A program made the position numbers and the translations under genes. 64,000 nt of DNA from Tissierellia bacterium KA00581 (lineage in GTDB: Bacteria > Bacillota > Clostridia > Tissierellales > Peptoniphilaceae), in the NCBI GenBank assembly GCA_001552895.1, contig KQ959663.1, positions 101,631 through 165,630 on the forward strand, in the 5' to 3' direction. The notes under the pieces were generated by a model that worked only from the letters and a program-made list of their open reading frames with translations, did not search any database and was not told the origin of the DNA. How positions within the stretch are numbered: position 1 is the first letter of the stretch; every line of letters begins with the position of its first letter. Shown in pieces: positions 16,006 to 24,469 of this stretch.

Positions 16006-16049
16006 AAAAAATATCCTTTAATTGTAATTTAACAATAAGGATATTTTTT
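16006..16049 (-). terminator. Terminator of the valS-hpt-methyltransferase operon
   Basis: A 13 bp perfect stem AAAAAATATCCTT / AAGGATATTTTTT lies directly after the methyltransferase stop, with T-richness on the minus strand. An inner ATTGT/ACAAT stem may extend it. Confidence 0.7.
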
Positions 16050-16055
16050 ATTTTT

Positions 16056-16790
16056 TTATTTTTGTTTTTTTAAAATATATAAAATTCTATACGATTTTTT
16101 ATTTACTTTTTCAAATGTATCAAAATCTAATTTTTCTACCTTTTTAAATCCAACTTTTTGTATAATCTTTTCTATTTCTTCTTCACTGTAGATATATTGC
16201 CTTTGAGTTTCTTCTATTCTTTTATAAAAATTTTTTTCTTTAATGAAAAAATTTATTTTAAAATCTATATAAGTTTTTTTAAAAAAATTTTCCCATGTAT
16301 AAAATATATCCATTTGTTCATTAATAAAAATATTATTTCCAAGATATTTTTTTAATTTATATTCTGAATTTAAATCAAAGAAAAAAATAGAATCCTCTTT
16401 CATTTTAATGTATACATTATTTAAAAATTTTTCTATATCGTTTAATGTTTTTAAATAATTTACACAATCAAAAAGGCATAAAATTAAATCGTATTTTTTA
16501 TCTATATTAAAGTATCGTACATCTGCTTTAAATATATTTTTATTTTGAAATTTTTCCAATCTATTATATGCAACAGCTAACATATCAGAAGAAATATCAA
16601 AACCATCAACGTTAAAATTTTTTTCTAAAAATTTTTCTGTTAACATACCAGTTCCCATTGCACATTCTAGAATATCTTCTATATACAAATTATTTTTTTT
16701 ACAAATCTTTAAAAGATTTAACACAAGTAGATTATAATCTACTTGTGTTTTCATAAGTTTATCATAAATATATGAAAATTCTTTATACAT
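16056..16790 (-). CDS. Class I SAM-dependent methyltransferase
   Basis: The 244-residue protein has a Rossmann methyltransferase core: motif I LECAMGTGMLTEKFLEKNFN (Gly-rich SAM loop), the acidic residue in GFDISSDMLAVA, and motif IV region DLILCLFDCVNYL. It resembles small-molecule or YqeM-like methyltransferases; the substrate is not evident. The ATG at 16790 has GAGG six bases upstream, inside the last codons of hpt, so the two genes are translationally adjacent. Upstream in-frame starts would lie inside hpt. Confidence 0.82.
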   Translation of the reverse strand: MYKEFSYIYDKLMKTQVDYNLLVLNLLKICKKNNLYIEDILECAMGTGMLTEKFLEKNFNVDGFDISSDMLAVAYNRLEKFQNKNIFKADVRYFNIDKKYDLILCLFDCVNYLKTLNDIEKFLNNVYIKMKEDSIFFFDLNSEYKLKKYLGNNIFINEQMDIFYTWENFFKKTYIDFKINFFIKEKNFYKRIEETQRQYIYSEEEIEKIIQKVGFKKVEKLDFDTFEKVNKKSYRILYILKKQK

Positions 16791-16791
16791 A

Positions 16792-17313
16792 TTAATCCTC
16801 ATAGGAAAATATATATGGTATATTTCTATATTTATTTCCAAAATTTAGTCCATATCCAACTATAAACCAATCTTCAATTTCAAAGCCAAAATAATCCGGT
16901 GCAATTTCAACTTCTCTTCTACAAGGTTTATCAAGCATTACACAAGTTTTAACACTATTTGGTTTTTTAGATAAAATATAGTTTTTAACATCTTTTAAAG
17001 TATTTCCAGAATCCATTATATCATCAACTAATATAACATCTTTTCCTTCTATATTTTCTCTTATATCAGATAAAATTTTTACATTTCCACTTGAAATTTC
17101 ACTATTTTCATAAGAAGATGTTGTTAAAAAATCAACTACAATAGGTTTTTCTATTTCTCTTACCAAATCAGCTAAAAAAACAAAGCTTCCTCTTAAAAGT
17201 CCTATTACAACAAGTTCTTTATTTTCATAATCTTTTGAAATTTGTTTTGCTATTTCTTTTACTCTTTTATCTATATCCTCTCTTGAAAATCTTATAACTT
17301 CCCTTTTATTCAC
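16792..17313 (-). CDS. hpt: Hypoxanthine phosphoribosyltransferase
   Basis: The 173-residue salvage enzyme converts hypoxanthine (and guanine) plus PRPP to IMP or GMP. It shows the PRPP loop VILVDDIMDSGNTL, the first loop LLRGSFVFLADLVR and the base-binding end FEIEDWFIVGYGLNFGNKYR. It begins with GTG behind AAGGAGG; the GTG lies inside the last codons of the small membrane protein gene. It is downstream of valS in a compact operon. Confidence 0.93.
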   Translation of the reverse strand: MNKREVIRFSREDIDKRVKEIAKQISKDYENKELVVIGLLRGSFVFLADLVREIEKPIVVDFLTTSSYENSEISSGNVKILSDIRENIEGKDVILVDDIMDSGNTLKDVKNYILSKKPNSVKTCVMLDKPCRREVEIAPDYFGFEIEDWFIVGYGLNFGNKYRNIPYIFSYED

Positions 17314-17485
17314 TGAAATAATCCTCCTTTGGAACTTTTTTTACTTCCCTATCAAGTTTTATTTTTTTATTTTGAGTATCTTTTATTTCTTTTAAAATCA
17401 TAAGTATCTTGTTTAATGTATATTGAATACTAACTAATATTATAATTAAAAAAGTCATAAAAATAATATTAAAATCCATCTTCAT
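17306..17485 (-). CDS. Small single-pass membrane protein, 59 aa
   Basis: An ATG at 17485 follows AGGGA. The peptide has one membrane segment (residues about 5-20, FNIIFMTFLIIILVSI) and a charged cytoplasmic tail rich in Lys and Glu (MILKEIKDTQNKKIKLDREV). It fills the whole gap between valS (10 bases upstream) and hpt, whose GTG start it overlaps by 8 bases. Coding fits the spacing, the ribosome site and the membrane pattern, but I recognise no family. It could anchor or tune a neighbouring protein, or simply couple translation of hpt. Confidence 0.62.
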   Translation of the reverse strand: MKMDFNIIFMTFLIIILVSIQYTLNKILMILKEIKDTQNKKIKLDREVKKVPKEDYFSE

Positions 17486-17494
17486 ATTATTTCC

Positions 17495-20122
17495 CTAAAT
17501 ATTTTTTATTTTTTCTATGCTTAATTTTATTTCATCATAGATATTTTTATACCTGTTAAGTTTTTCTCTTTCTTCTTCAACTATCTTTTTAGGTGCATTA
17601 TTTACAAATTTTTCATTTTCAAGCTTTGATGATGCTCTTTTTATTTCTGCTTGATATTTAATTAAATCTTGATTTAATTTTTCAAGTTCTTTTTCATAAT
17701 CAACAAGTCCATCAAGTGGTATATAAATTTTTAAATTATTAGAAATTACAACCATAGAATTTTTAATTTCTTCATCTTTTGGCATTATTATAACTTTTGA
17801 ACAAGAAGCTAAAAATCTATATAAATGTTCAAGCTTTTGAGTATAGGAAAGAGTCATATCATCATTTGAAGTAAAATATAAATCACATTTTTTTGAAGGT
17901 GCTATATTTTTTTCAGCTCGTTTATTTCTAATTGCTGTTATAGTTTTTATTAAATCTTCTACCATTTTTTCTTCATTTTCAAAAACATAATTTTCTGAAT
18001 ATACAGGGAAAGTTTCTTTTATTAACTTTTTGTTATTTGAAGGAATAAATGAATATATTTCTTCGGTAATAAAAGGCATAAATGGATGAAGAAGTTTTAA
18101 TATGTTGTTTAAAACATATACTAATACTGATTTTACAACTAATTTTTTATCCATATCATCTGCATATAATCTAGTTTTAGAAAATTCAATATACCAATCA
18201 CAAAATTCATTCCATATAAAATCATAAATTTTAGCACAAGCTAAACCAAACTCAAATTTTTCTAAATTTTCTGTTAATTCCTTAGTAGTTCTATTTAATC
18301 TTGTTAATATCCATTTATCTTCTATTTCAAGTTTATCATAATTTATTTCATATTTTTCATCATCATTTAAATTCATTAGGACAAATCTTGATGCGTTCCA
18401 AAGTTTATTTGCAAAATTTCTGTTTGCTTCTACTCTTTTTTCGTAAAATCTCATATCATTTCCAGGAGTATTTCCAGTTATTAATGTAAATCTAAGCGCA
18501 TCTGCTCCATATTTTTCGATTACTTCAATAGGATCTATTCCGTTACCAAGTGATTTACTCATTTTTCTTCCTAATTCATCTCTTATAAGTCCTGTAAAAT
18601 ATACGGTATTAAATGGTACTTCTCCAAGATTATACAAACTTGAAAATACCATTCTAATAACCCAAAAGAATAATATATCATAACCTGTAACTAGAGTGTT
18701 TGTAGGGAAAAAATATTTTAAATCTTTAGTATCATTTGGCCATCCAAGTGTTGAAAAAGGCCAAAGTGCTGATGAAAACCAAGTATCAAGTGTATCTTCA
18801 TCACGGGTAAATGTCTTATTTTCTACTTTTGGTTCATCTTTACTTACAACAACTTCTTGTGTTTCATTACAATAGTAAACAGGAAGTCTATGTCCCCACC
18901 AAAGCTGTCTTGAAATACACCAATCTCTAATGTTATCAAGCCAATTTATATACACTTTTCCAAATCTTTCTGGAACAAATTTTATTTTTCCTTCAAGATA
19001 TGCTTTTTTTGCTGGCTCTGCAAGTTCTTTCATTTTAACAAACCATTGTTTTGAAATTAAAGGTTCAATTATTGTTTTACATCTTTCACAATGACCTACT
19101 GCATGATTATGTGGTTCGATTTTAATTAAATATCCAGCTTCTTTTAAATCTTTTACTATTTCAGCTCTAGCTTTAAATCTATCCATTTTAGAATATTTTA
19201 AAAAACCATCTCTAATTTTTCCTTCACTATCCATAACTATTTTTTGTCCAAGATTATGTCTTTTTCCAACTTCAAAGTCGTTAGGATCGTGTGATGGTGT
19301 TATCTTTACACATCCTGTTCCAAATTCCATATCTACATAATCATCTTCTATAAGTGGAATTTCTATATTCAAAATAGGAAGTATTAATGTTTTTCCAACA
19401 AGAGATTTATATCTTTCATCTTTAGGATTAACTGCAACCGCAAGGTCTCCAAGCATTGTTTCTGGTCTTGTTGTTGCAATTGTTAGATACTTATCACTAT
19501 CTTTAAAAAAATATTTTATATGATAAAAATTGCCGTCTTCATCCATATGTTCAACTTCTGCATCTGAAATAGCTGTTTTACAATTTGGACACCAATTTAC
19601 AATTCTATCTCCTCTATATATTAGCCCTTGATTGTACATTTTTATAAAAACTTCTTCAACAGCTCTTGATAAATTTTCATCTAAGGTAAAAGCATCTCTA
19701 GACCAATCACAAGAAATTCCTAAAGTTTTAAGTTGCTTTTTTATATTACCACCATATTTTTCAGTCCAATCCCAAGCCTCTTTTAAGAAACCATCTCTTC
19801 CCAATTTTTCTTTGGAATTTCCATCTTTTTTAATTTTTTCAACAACTTTAGCTTCTGTTGAAATAGAAGCATGATCTGTTCCTGGAACCCAAAGTGCTTC
19901 AAAGCCTTGCATTCTTTTAAAACGAATTAAAATATCTTGAATAGTATTATTTAATGCATGACCTAAATGCAAATTACCTGTTACATTTGGTGGTGGCATA
20001 ACAATTGTATAAGGCTCTTTATCAGGATTTATATGAGCTTTAAAATCTTCATCTTCTAAATATTTTTTATAAATTTTTTCTTCAAAATCTTTTGGATTAT
20101 AAGTTTTTTCTAAATTTTTCAT
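17495..20122 (-). CDS. valS: Valine-tRNA ligase
   Basis: The 875-residue class I synthetase attaches valine to tRNA-Val. The HIGH motif appears as PPPNVTGNLHLGHALN near residue 44 and the KMSKS motif as KMSKSLGNGIDP. An editing domain with TTRPETMLGD lies between them. The C-terminus ends in a coiled coil (EKELEKLNQDLIKYQAEIKR) that is typical of ValRS and binds the tRNA. The ATG at 20122 has AGGAGG four bases upstream. Expression is governed by a T-box leader. Confidence 0.97.
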   Translation of the reverse strand: MKNLEKTYNPKDFEEKIYKKYLEDEDFKAHINPDKEPYTIVMPPPNVTGNLHLGHALNNTIQDILIRFKRMQGFEALWVPGTDHASISTEAKVVEKIKKDGNSKEKLGRDGFLKEAWDWTEKYGGNIKKQLKTLGISCDWSRDAFTLDENLSRAVEEVFIKMYNQGLIYRGDRIVNWCPNCKTAISDAEVEHMDEDGNFYHIKYFFKDSDKYLTIATTRPETMLGDLAVAVNPKDERYKSLVGKTLILPILNIEIPLIEDDYVDMEFGTGCVKITPSHDPNDFEVGKRHNLGQKIVMDSEGKIRDGFLKYSKMDRFKARAEIVKDLKEAGYLIKIEPHNHAVGHCERCKTIIEPLISKQWFVKMKELAEPAKKAYLEGKIKFVPERFGKVYINWLDNIRDWCISRQLWWGHRLPVYYCNETQEVVVSKDEPKVENKTFTRDEDTLDTWFSSALWPFSTLGWPNDTKDLKYFFPTNTLVTGYDILFFWVIRMVFSSLYNLGEVPFNTVYFTGLIRDELGRKMSKSLGNGIDPIEVIEKYGADALRFTLITGNTPGNDMRFYEKRVEANRNFANKLWNASRFVLMNLNDDEKYEINYDKLEIEDKWILTRLNRTTKELTENLEKFEFGLACAKIYDFIWNEFCDWYIEFSKTRLYADDMDKKLVVKSVLVYVLNNILKLLHPFMPFITEEIYSFIPSNNKKLIKETFPVYSENYVFENEEKMVEDLIKTITAIRNKRAEKNIAPSKKCDLYFTSNDDMTLSYTQKLEHLYRFLASCSKVIIMPKDEEIKNSMVVISNNLKIYIPLDGLVDYEKELEKLNQDLIKYQAEIKRASSKLENEKFVNNAPKKIVEEEREKLNRYKNIYDEIKLSIEKIKNI

Positions 20123-20361
20123 AAAACCTCCTAAAAATAATATAAAAAAAGCCTCCGTCCAACATAGGACGAAAGTTTTTCGCGGTACCACCTAATTTTC
20201 ATTAAAAATGACTCTTAAGACTATAACGTAAGTCAACGTTCTTTATAAGAAAACTAAAAAGCTACCTTCATTAAATTTAAATTTAAGTTTTTTCACCATA
20301 TAAACTCTCTCTTTGAAATTTAAAAATAACTACTCCTCTTTTTTACGTCTGTATTAATATA
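20123..20361 (-). promoter_or_regulatory. T-box riboswitch of valS
   Basis: The leader contains the conserved T-box sequence AGGTGGTACCGCG (20181-20194, minus strand) that pairs with the uncharged tRNA acceptor end. It is followed by a terminator with stem CTTTCGTCC / GGACGGAGG (20151-20175) and a T-run. Upstream, a GAAGGTAGC segment (GTA at 20263-20265) offers a valine specifier codon in the expected place about 100 bases into the leader. Low charging of tRNA-Val should stabilise the antiterminator and switch valS on. Confidence 0.93.
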
Positions 20362-20367
20362 TCACAT

Positions 20368-20396
20368 ATTATATAACAACAAAAGAAATTTTTCAA
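20368..20396 (-). promoter_or_regulatory. Promoter of the valS T-box operon
   Basis: TTGAAA (20391-20396) and TATAAT (20368-20373) are separated by exactly 17 bases, just upstream of the T-box leader. Confidence 0.8.
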
Positions 20397-20434
20397 GATA
20401 TAAATAATAAATTAATAATAATAACTATAAAAAA

Positions 20435-20980
20435 TTAAATTTTTTGTACCATAACAAAAAATGGTGGATTATTTTTTTGATTTTCAAAATAAAATTTTAA
20501 AACAATATATTCTTTTTGATTTAAATTTTCTAAAAACTTTAAAATTTCTATACTCTCAATTTTTCCAAAAAAATGTCCTGGATAAAAAGTTATAAATATA
20601 ACAGCTTTTTTATTTAGTTTTTTTAAAACTTTAACCAAACTATCTTTAACATCAAGATAATTTGTTGTAATGTTTTTATCTCCTTTAGGTAAATATCCGA
20701 GATTATAAATTACAAAATCAATATTTTCTTTTACATATTTATCAAAATTTTTATGGTTATCTAAAATAAGTTCATAATTAAAATAGCTTTTTAATAATTC
20801 TTTAGTATTATCTATCGCTTCTTTTTGTATATCAAAACAATATAATTTTTTAACATTAAAATTATCTAAAATAATTTTTGAATCAATTCCATTTCCACAT
20901 GTCATATCAACAGCAATAGAAACTTCATCTATGTAGTTTTTTATTAAAAAATTAATTATACTTTTTGTATTATTTAGCAT
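20435..20980 (-). CDS. mnmM: tRNA (mnm5s2U34) methyltransferase, MnmM/YtqB family
   Basis: The 181-residue protein has motif I VDMTCGNGIDSKII, the acidic strand end CFDIQ, and the family hallmark NLGYLPKGDKNITTN. MnmM homologues methylate nm5s2U to mnm5s2U at the wobble base of certain tRNAs in Gram-positive bacteria. The chosen ATG at 20980 has GGAAA upstream and aligns with the usual YtqB start; an in-frame ATG at 21007 has no ribosome site. It overlaps the end of the preceding gene by 11 bases and is the last gene before the valS promoter. Confidence 0.85.
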   Translation of the reverse strand: MLNNTKSIINFLIKNYIDEVSIAVDMTCGNGIDSKIILDNFNVKKLYCFDIQKEAIDNTKELLKSYFNYELILDNHKNFDKYVKENIDFVIYNLGYLPKGDKNITTNYLDVKDSLVKVLKKLNKKAVIFITFYPGHFFGKIESIEILKFLENLNQKEYIVLKFYFENQKNNPPFFVMVQKI

Positions 20981-21359
20981 GGCATTTTCCACAAAGCTTT
21001 CCTTCATCTAAAATCTTATCAACATCATAAATATATAAATTATCTTTAATCTTCTTTACTGCTGAAATATTTTTAAAAAATATTTTAGAATAAAAAAATT
21101 TTTTCTTTTTTAGATATAATTTATATGCAATACATTTTAGAAAAAATCTATTAAATTTTTCCATACCATCATCATATTTTATTTCTTCTAGATAATAGTT
21201 TTCTTCTTTGTATATAAGTTTTACATATCCAATTATATCTTCACCCATAACTAAACTAAAAAAAAATGTTGGAACATCTAAATTTAAATCAGTTTTTATA
21301 TTATATTTATCATATAAATACTCAAACTCTTTAGGTGTACAATTTTTAAGTCCTATCAT
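20970..21359 (-). CDS. Small GNAT-like protein of unknown substrate
   Basis: The 129-residue protein has a layout like a short N-acetyltransferase: FFFSLVMGEDIIGYVKLIY resembles the central strands, followed by YYLEEIKYDD and a helical region. The acetyl-CoA pyrophosphate loop (Q/RxxGxG/A) is not clear, so enzymatic activity is doubtful. The C-terminus carries CGKCHAK. It sits in the tight rluB to mnmM run, starting right at the rluB stop and overlapping mnmM. A tRNA-related role is possible from context alone. Confidence 0.55.
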   Translation of the reverse strand: MIGLKNCTPKEFEYLYDKYNIKTDLNLDVPTFFFSLVMGEDIIGYVKLIYKEENYYLEEIKYDDGMEKFNRFFLKCIAYKLYLKKKKFFYSKIFFKNISAVKKIKDNLYIYDVDKILDEGKLCGKCHAK

Positions 21360-22054
21360 TATATACTCCTTAAATATTCTATTTCTTTTTGTGTCAATTC
21401 TCTATATTGACCAATTTTTAAATTTTCCAATCTTATTTTTCCAAATGCAATTCTTTTTAAAAAAATTACATTATATCCTAAAAGTTTAAACATCTTTCTA
21501 ATTTGTCTGTTTCTACCTTCTTTTAAAAAAACTTTTACCATATTATTTTTATAATCAAAAATTTCAAACTTTGCTTTTCTAGTTTTTATTTTTTCTAAAA
21601 ATACACCATTTGATAATACAACTAAATCTTCTTTTATTACTTTTTTATCAAGTTTTACTAAATATTCCTTTTCTACATTATGTTTTGGATGTGTAAGTTT
21701 AAAAGAGATATCTCCATCATTTGTAAGAAACAAAAGTCCACAGCTATCTTTATCAAGTCTTCCAACAGGATAGACTCTTTTATCAATACCAGATAATAAA
21801 TCAAGGATAATTTTTTCTTGAAATTTATCCTTTAGAGTGGTTGTATATCCTTTTGGCTTATTAAGCATGTAATATTTTTTATCTTCTGAAAGTTTTAAAA
21901 TTTTACCAGAAATTAAAACTTCATCGCTACATGTTACTTCCATTCCCTTTGTAGCAATTTTTCCATTTACTAAAACTTTTTTTTCATCTAAAAGTAAATC
22001 AGCATTTCTTCTTGAACAATATCCAGAATTTGCAATAAATTTATTTATTCTCAT
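21359..22054 (-). CDS. rluB: Pseudouridine synthase, RluB family
   Basis: The 231-residue protein has an N-terminal S4 RNA-binding domain (MRINKFIANSGYCSRRNADL) and a catalytic domain with the conserved Asp in VGRLDKDSCGLLFLTNDGD. The end motif EGRNRQIRKMFKLLG is typical of RluB/RsuA-type enzymes. It isomerises a uridine of 23S rRNA. It overlaps scpB by 14 bases, the common scpA-scpB-rluB order in Firmicutes. Confidence 0.92.
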   Translation of the reverse strand: MRINKFIANSGYCSRRNADLLLDEKKVLVNGKIATKGMEVTCSDEVLISGKILKLSEDKKYYMLNKPKGYTTTLKDKFQEKIILDLLSGIDKRVYPVGRLDKDSCGLLFLTNDGDISFKLTHPKHNVEKEYLVKLDKKVIKEDLVVLSNGVFLEKIKTRKAKFEIFDYKNNMVKVFLKEGRNRQIRKMFKLLGYNVIFLKRIAFGKIRLENLKIGQYRELTQKEIEYLRSI

Positions 22055-22595
22055 TTTCCGTACTTTCCATTTCTTCTTTAGAAATAAATTTTTCTATATT
22101 AGGTAAATCTTTTAAAGAAGTTAAATTAAATTTATTTAAAAAATTTAATGTAGTTTTATATATTATAGGTTTTCCTATTTTTTCAAGTCTTCCAGCTTCT
22201 TTAATAAAATCTTTAGCTAATAAAGTTTCTATAGAGCTATTACACTTAACCCCTCTTATTTCTTCAATCTCTTGTTTTGTTATAGGCTGTTTATATGCTA
22301 TTATAGCCAAAGTTTCAAGTGTAGAGTTTGTTAAATTTTTAATTTTAATTTTTTCAAAAAGTTTAGCTATTTTATCATAATGACTTTTTCTTGTTTGAAG
22401 CTGGTAATAATTTTCCATTTTTTTTATCAAAAGTCCTCTTTTTTGAAATTCAAACTCCAAGCTAAGTTCATCTATTAAACTTTTAGCCTCTTTAACAGAT
22501 ATTTCCAATACATTTGCTATATCATCAATCTTTAAAGGATCTGCATATATAAATAAAATTTCTTCTATTATTTGCTTATATTCTCTACTATTCAA
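22041..22595 (-). CDS. scpB: Chromosome segregation and condensation protein ScpB
   Basis: The 184-residue kleisin-associated protein has two winged-helix units, with the typical TLETLAIIAYKQPITKQEIEEIRG in the second. It binds ScpA and, with the SMC dimer encoded at 36445-39969, forms condensin. It overlaps scpA by 8 bases and rluB by 14, so it is translationally coupled. Confidence 0.95.
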   Translation of the reverse strand: MNSREYKQIIEEILFIYADPLKIDDIANVLEISVKEAKSLIDELSLEFEFQKRGLLIKKMENYYQLQTRKSHYDKIAKLFEKIKIKNLTNSTLETLAIIAYKQPITKQEIEEIRGVKCNSSIETLLAKDFIKEAGRLEKIGKPIIYKTTLNFLNKFNLTSLKDLPNIEKFISKEEMESTENENK

Positions 22596-23325
22596 AATTT
22601 TCTCCTATCAAATTAAGCTTAATATTTTTGTCTTTATCTTGAAAAATTTTTATAAAATTATTTTTTACAAGTTCCAAAATAGAAATAAATATAGTTATAA
22701 GTTCCATCTTACTACCATCTTGAAAAATAAGATCATCAAAATAAACTTCCTTTTTTAAATAAATCTTATTTTTAATTTTTGATATATACATTTCAATAGG
22801 AAATTCATCTTTTTTCATTATTTTTTCAATACAATTTTCTTCGTTTTTATATCTATATTTTTGTAAAATTTCTTGCATTAAAGAAGATAAAAGCTTTATA
22901 TCAGTATTTAAAATTACTTCCTTATCCTCTTTTATAAATTCAGAAATATCAGATTGTATTTTACAAAATGACTTATTAGCTTCATTTTCTAAAATTCTAA
23001 AATATTCACAGACTTTTTTATATTTTTTATATTCAACAAGTTTTCTTATAAGATCTTCTTTTGTAATTTCTTCATCATCTTGTTCTTTTTCTTCATCTTT
23101 AGGTATTAAACTTCTTGATTTTATTTCAACAAGCGTACTAGACATAAGTAAAAACGAAGAAATATCTGTCTTTTCACTATAAATTGAATTTTCTATTATT
23201 TCTAAATAATGTTTTGTAATTTTACTTATTTCAATATCATAAATATCTACTTTTTGTTTAGAAATTAAACTAAGTAAAAGATCTAATGGTCCTGAATATA
23301 CATCTAAATTTACAACTAAATCCAT
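22588..23325 (-). CDS. scpA: Segregation and condensation protein ScpA (kleisin)
   Basis: The 245-residue kleisin bridges the SMC heads. The N-terminal signature YSGPLDLLLSLISKQKVDIY contacts the SMC neck. The acidic middle (KDEEKEQDDEEITKEDLIRK) binds ScpB, and the C-terminal winged helix binds the other SMC head. It is close to the normal length. Its start overlaps the stop of the inactive M50-type gene (TAATG). Confidence 0.95.
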   Translation of the reverse strand: MDLVVNLDVYSGPLDLLLSLISKQKVDIYDIEISKITKHYLEIIENSIYSEKTDISSFLLMSSTLVEIKSRSLIPKDEEKEQDDEEITKEDLIRKLVEYKKYKKVCEYFRILENEANKSFCKIQSDISEFIKEDKEVILNTDIKLLSSLMQEILQKYRYKNEENCIEKIMKKDEFPIEMYISKIKNKIYLKKEVYFDDLIFQDGSKMELITIFISILELVKNNFIKIFQDKDKNIKLNLIGENFE

Positions 23326-23948
23326 TATCTTACCAAAAAAATCGCTAAATTTATTATAAATTTAACAACACTAGAAACAAAAGGAGATAAAAACATTCCA
23401 AATGTTCTTGTAACTATAAGTACTAATAAAATAAGAGTTGTATATTTTGAAAGTTTAAAATATTCATATTCAACATCAGAAGATAAAAATGCACTTATAA
23501 ATATTGAACCATCAAACGGTGGAAGAGGAATTAAATCAATTATTCCAAAAACTACACTTATAGAAATTATACTTCTAAGTAAAATAACGACTATTTCACT
23601 TTTAGGATTTACAGCTATAAAAATTATAGCACTTAAAAGTGCAAGTAAAAAACACATAAAAGCACTAGATAGAGAATATACAATCTTACCTACAAATTTA
23701 TTTTTAAAATTATTTACATTTACATTCATAGGTTTTGCCCAACCAAACCTAAAAACCAAAAAGCAAATAAAACCTGTAATATCAATATGATTTGCTGGAT
23801 TTAAACTTGTAGCTCCATTTAATTTAGGCGTTTCATCTCCTAATACTAAAGCTATATTAGCTTGAAAAATTCTACAAGCTATAATTACAAACATTATTGC
23901 TACTGCAAGAGTTAAATGTTCTTGTAAAATATAAGAAATTGAATCCAT
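23325..23948 (-). CDS. Site-2 protease-like membrane protein lacking the zinc motif
   Basis: The 207-residue membrane protein aligns by eye with M50/YwhC-type proteases: LGDETPKLNGATSLNPANHI, FGWAKPMNVNVNNFKNK and the C-terminal LIPLPPFDGS all match. Where active members have HEFAHA, this protein reads CRIFQAN, so both zinc His and the catalytic Glu are absent. The Asn of the central AGPxxN is also replaced (SSAFMC). The late Asp of PPFDG remains. It should therefore be a pseudo-protease, perhaps a scaffold or regulator. About six membrane segments are present, and it overlaps scpA. Orthologues near scpA are common, but activity cannot be expected here. Confidence 0.82.
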   Translation of the reverse strand: MDSISYILQEHLTLAVAIMFVIIACRIFQANIALVLGDETPKLNGATSLNPANHIDITGFICFLVFRFGWAKPMNVNVNNFKNKFVGKIVYSLSSAFMCFLLALLSAIIFIAVNPKSEIVVILLRSIISISVVFGIIDLIPLPPFDGSIFISAFLSSDVEYEYFKLSKYTTLILLVLIVTRTFGMFLSPFVSSVVKFIINLAIFLVR

Positions 23949-23956
23949 ATTTCCTC

Positions 23957-24469
23957 CTAATTCATTTGACTTAAAATCGCTATTGCAGTTTTAAAATCAT
24001 TAATTTCATTATTTAAATACATTTGTTTTAATTTATCTATGTGAATTTTAACAACAGTTAAATTTTCATCTTCATCTTCTGGCAATTTAGAAGAAACTAA
24101 ATCTTTTGCTATATATATAATTGTTTTTTCATTACAAAAGCCAACACTATTATAGCCTTCAAATATTTTTTGTAAATTTTTTGAAAAAAAACCTACTTCT
24201 TCTTGTAATTCTCTTAATGCAGCCTTTTCATAATCTTCATTTTCTTCAACAAGACCTGCTGGAATTTCTAGAAATTCTTTTTGAACAGGAAATCTATATT
24301 GTTTTACAAGATAAACAAATCCTAAATCATCTATCGGTAAAATCGCAACTGCATCTTTATGCTGAACTATTTCTCTTTTAATAATTTTCCCTTCAAATTT
24401 AAAATTTTCTATTTTTAATTTCAAAATTTTTCCATTATAAATTTCTTTTTCATTTATTTTTTCGTACAT
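23957..24469 (-). CDS. nudF: NUDIX hydrolase, ADP-ribose pyrophosphatase type
   Basis: The 170-residue protein carries a complete Nudix box (G-x5-E-x7-RELQEEVG in GLVEENEDYEKAALRELQEE) and the upstream VYLVKQYRFPVQKEFLEIPA, which is typical of ADP-sugar pyrophosphatases. It would split ADP-ribose to AMP and ribose 5-phosphate with Mg2+. Its start overlaps recN by 16 bases. Confidence 0.88.
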   Translation of the reverse strand: MYEKINEKEIYNGKILKLKIENFKFEGKIIKREIVQHKDAVAILPIDDLGFVYLVKQYRFPVQKEFLEIPAGLVEENEDYEKAALRELQEEVGFFSKNLQKIFEGYNSVGFCNEKTIIYIAKDLVSSKLPEDEDENLTVVKIHIDKLKQMYLNNEINDFKTAIAILSQMN

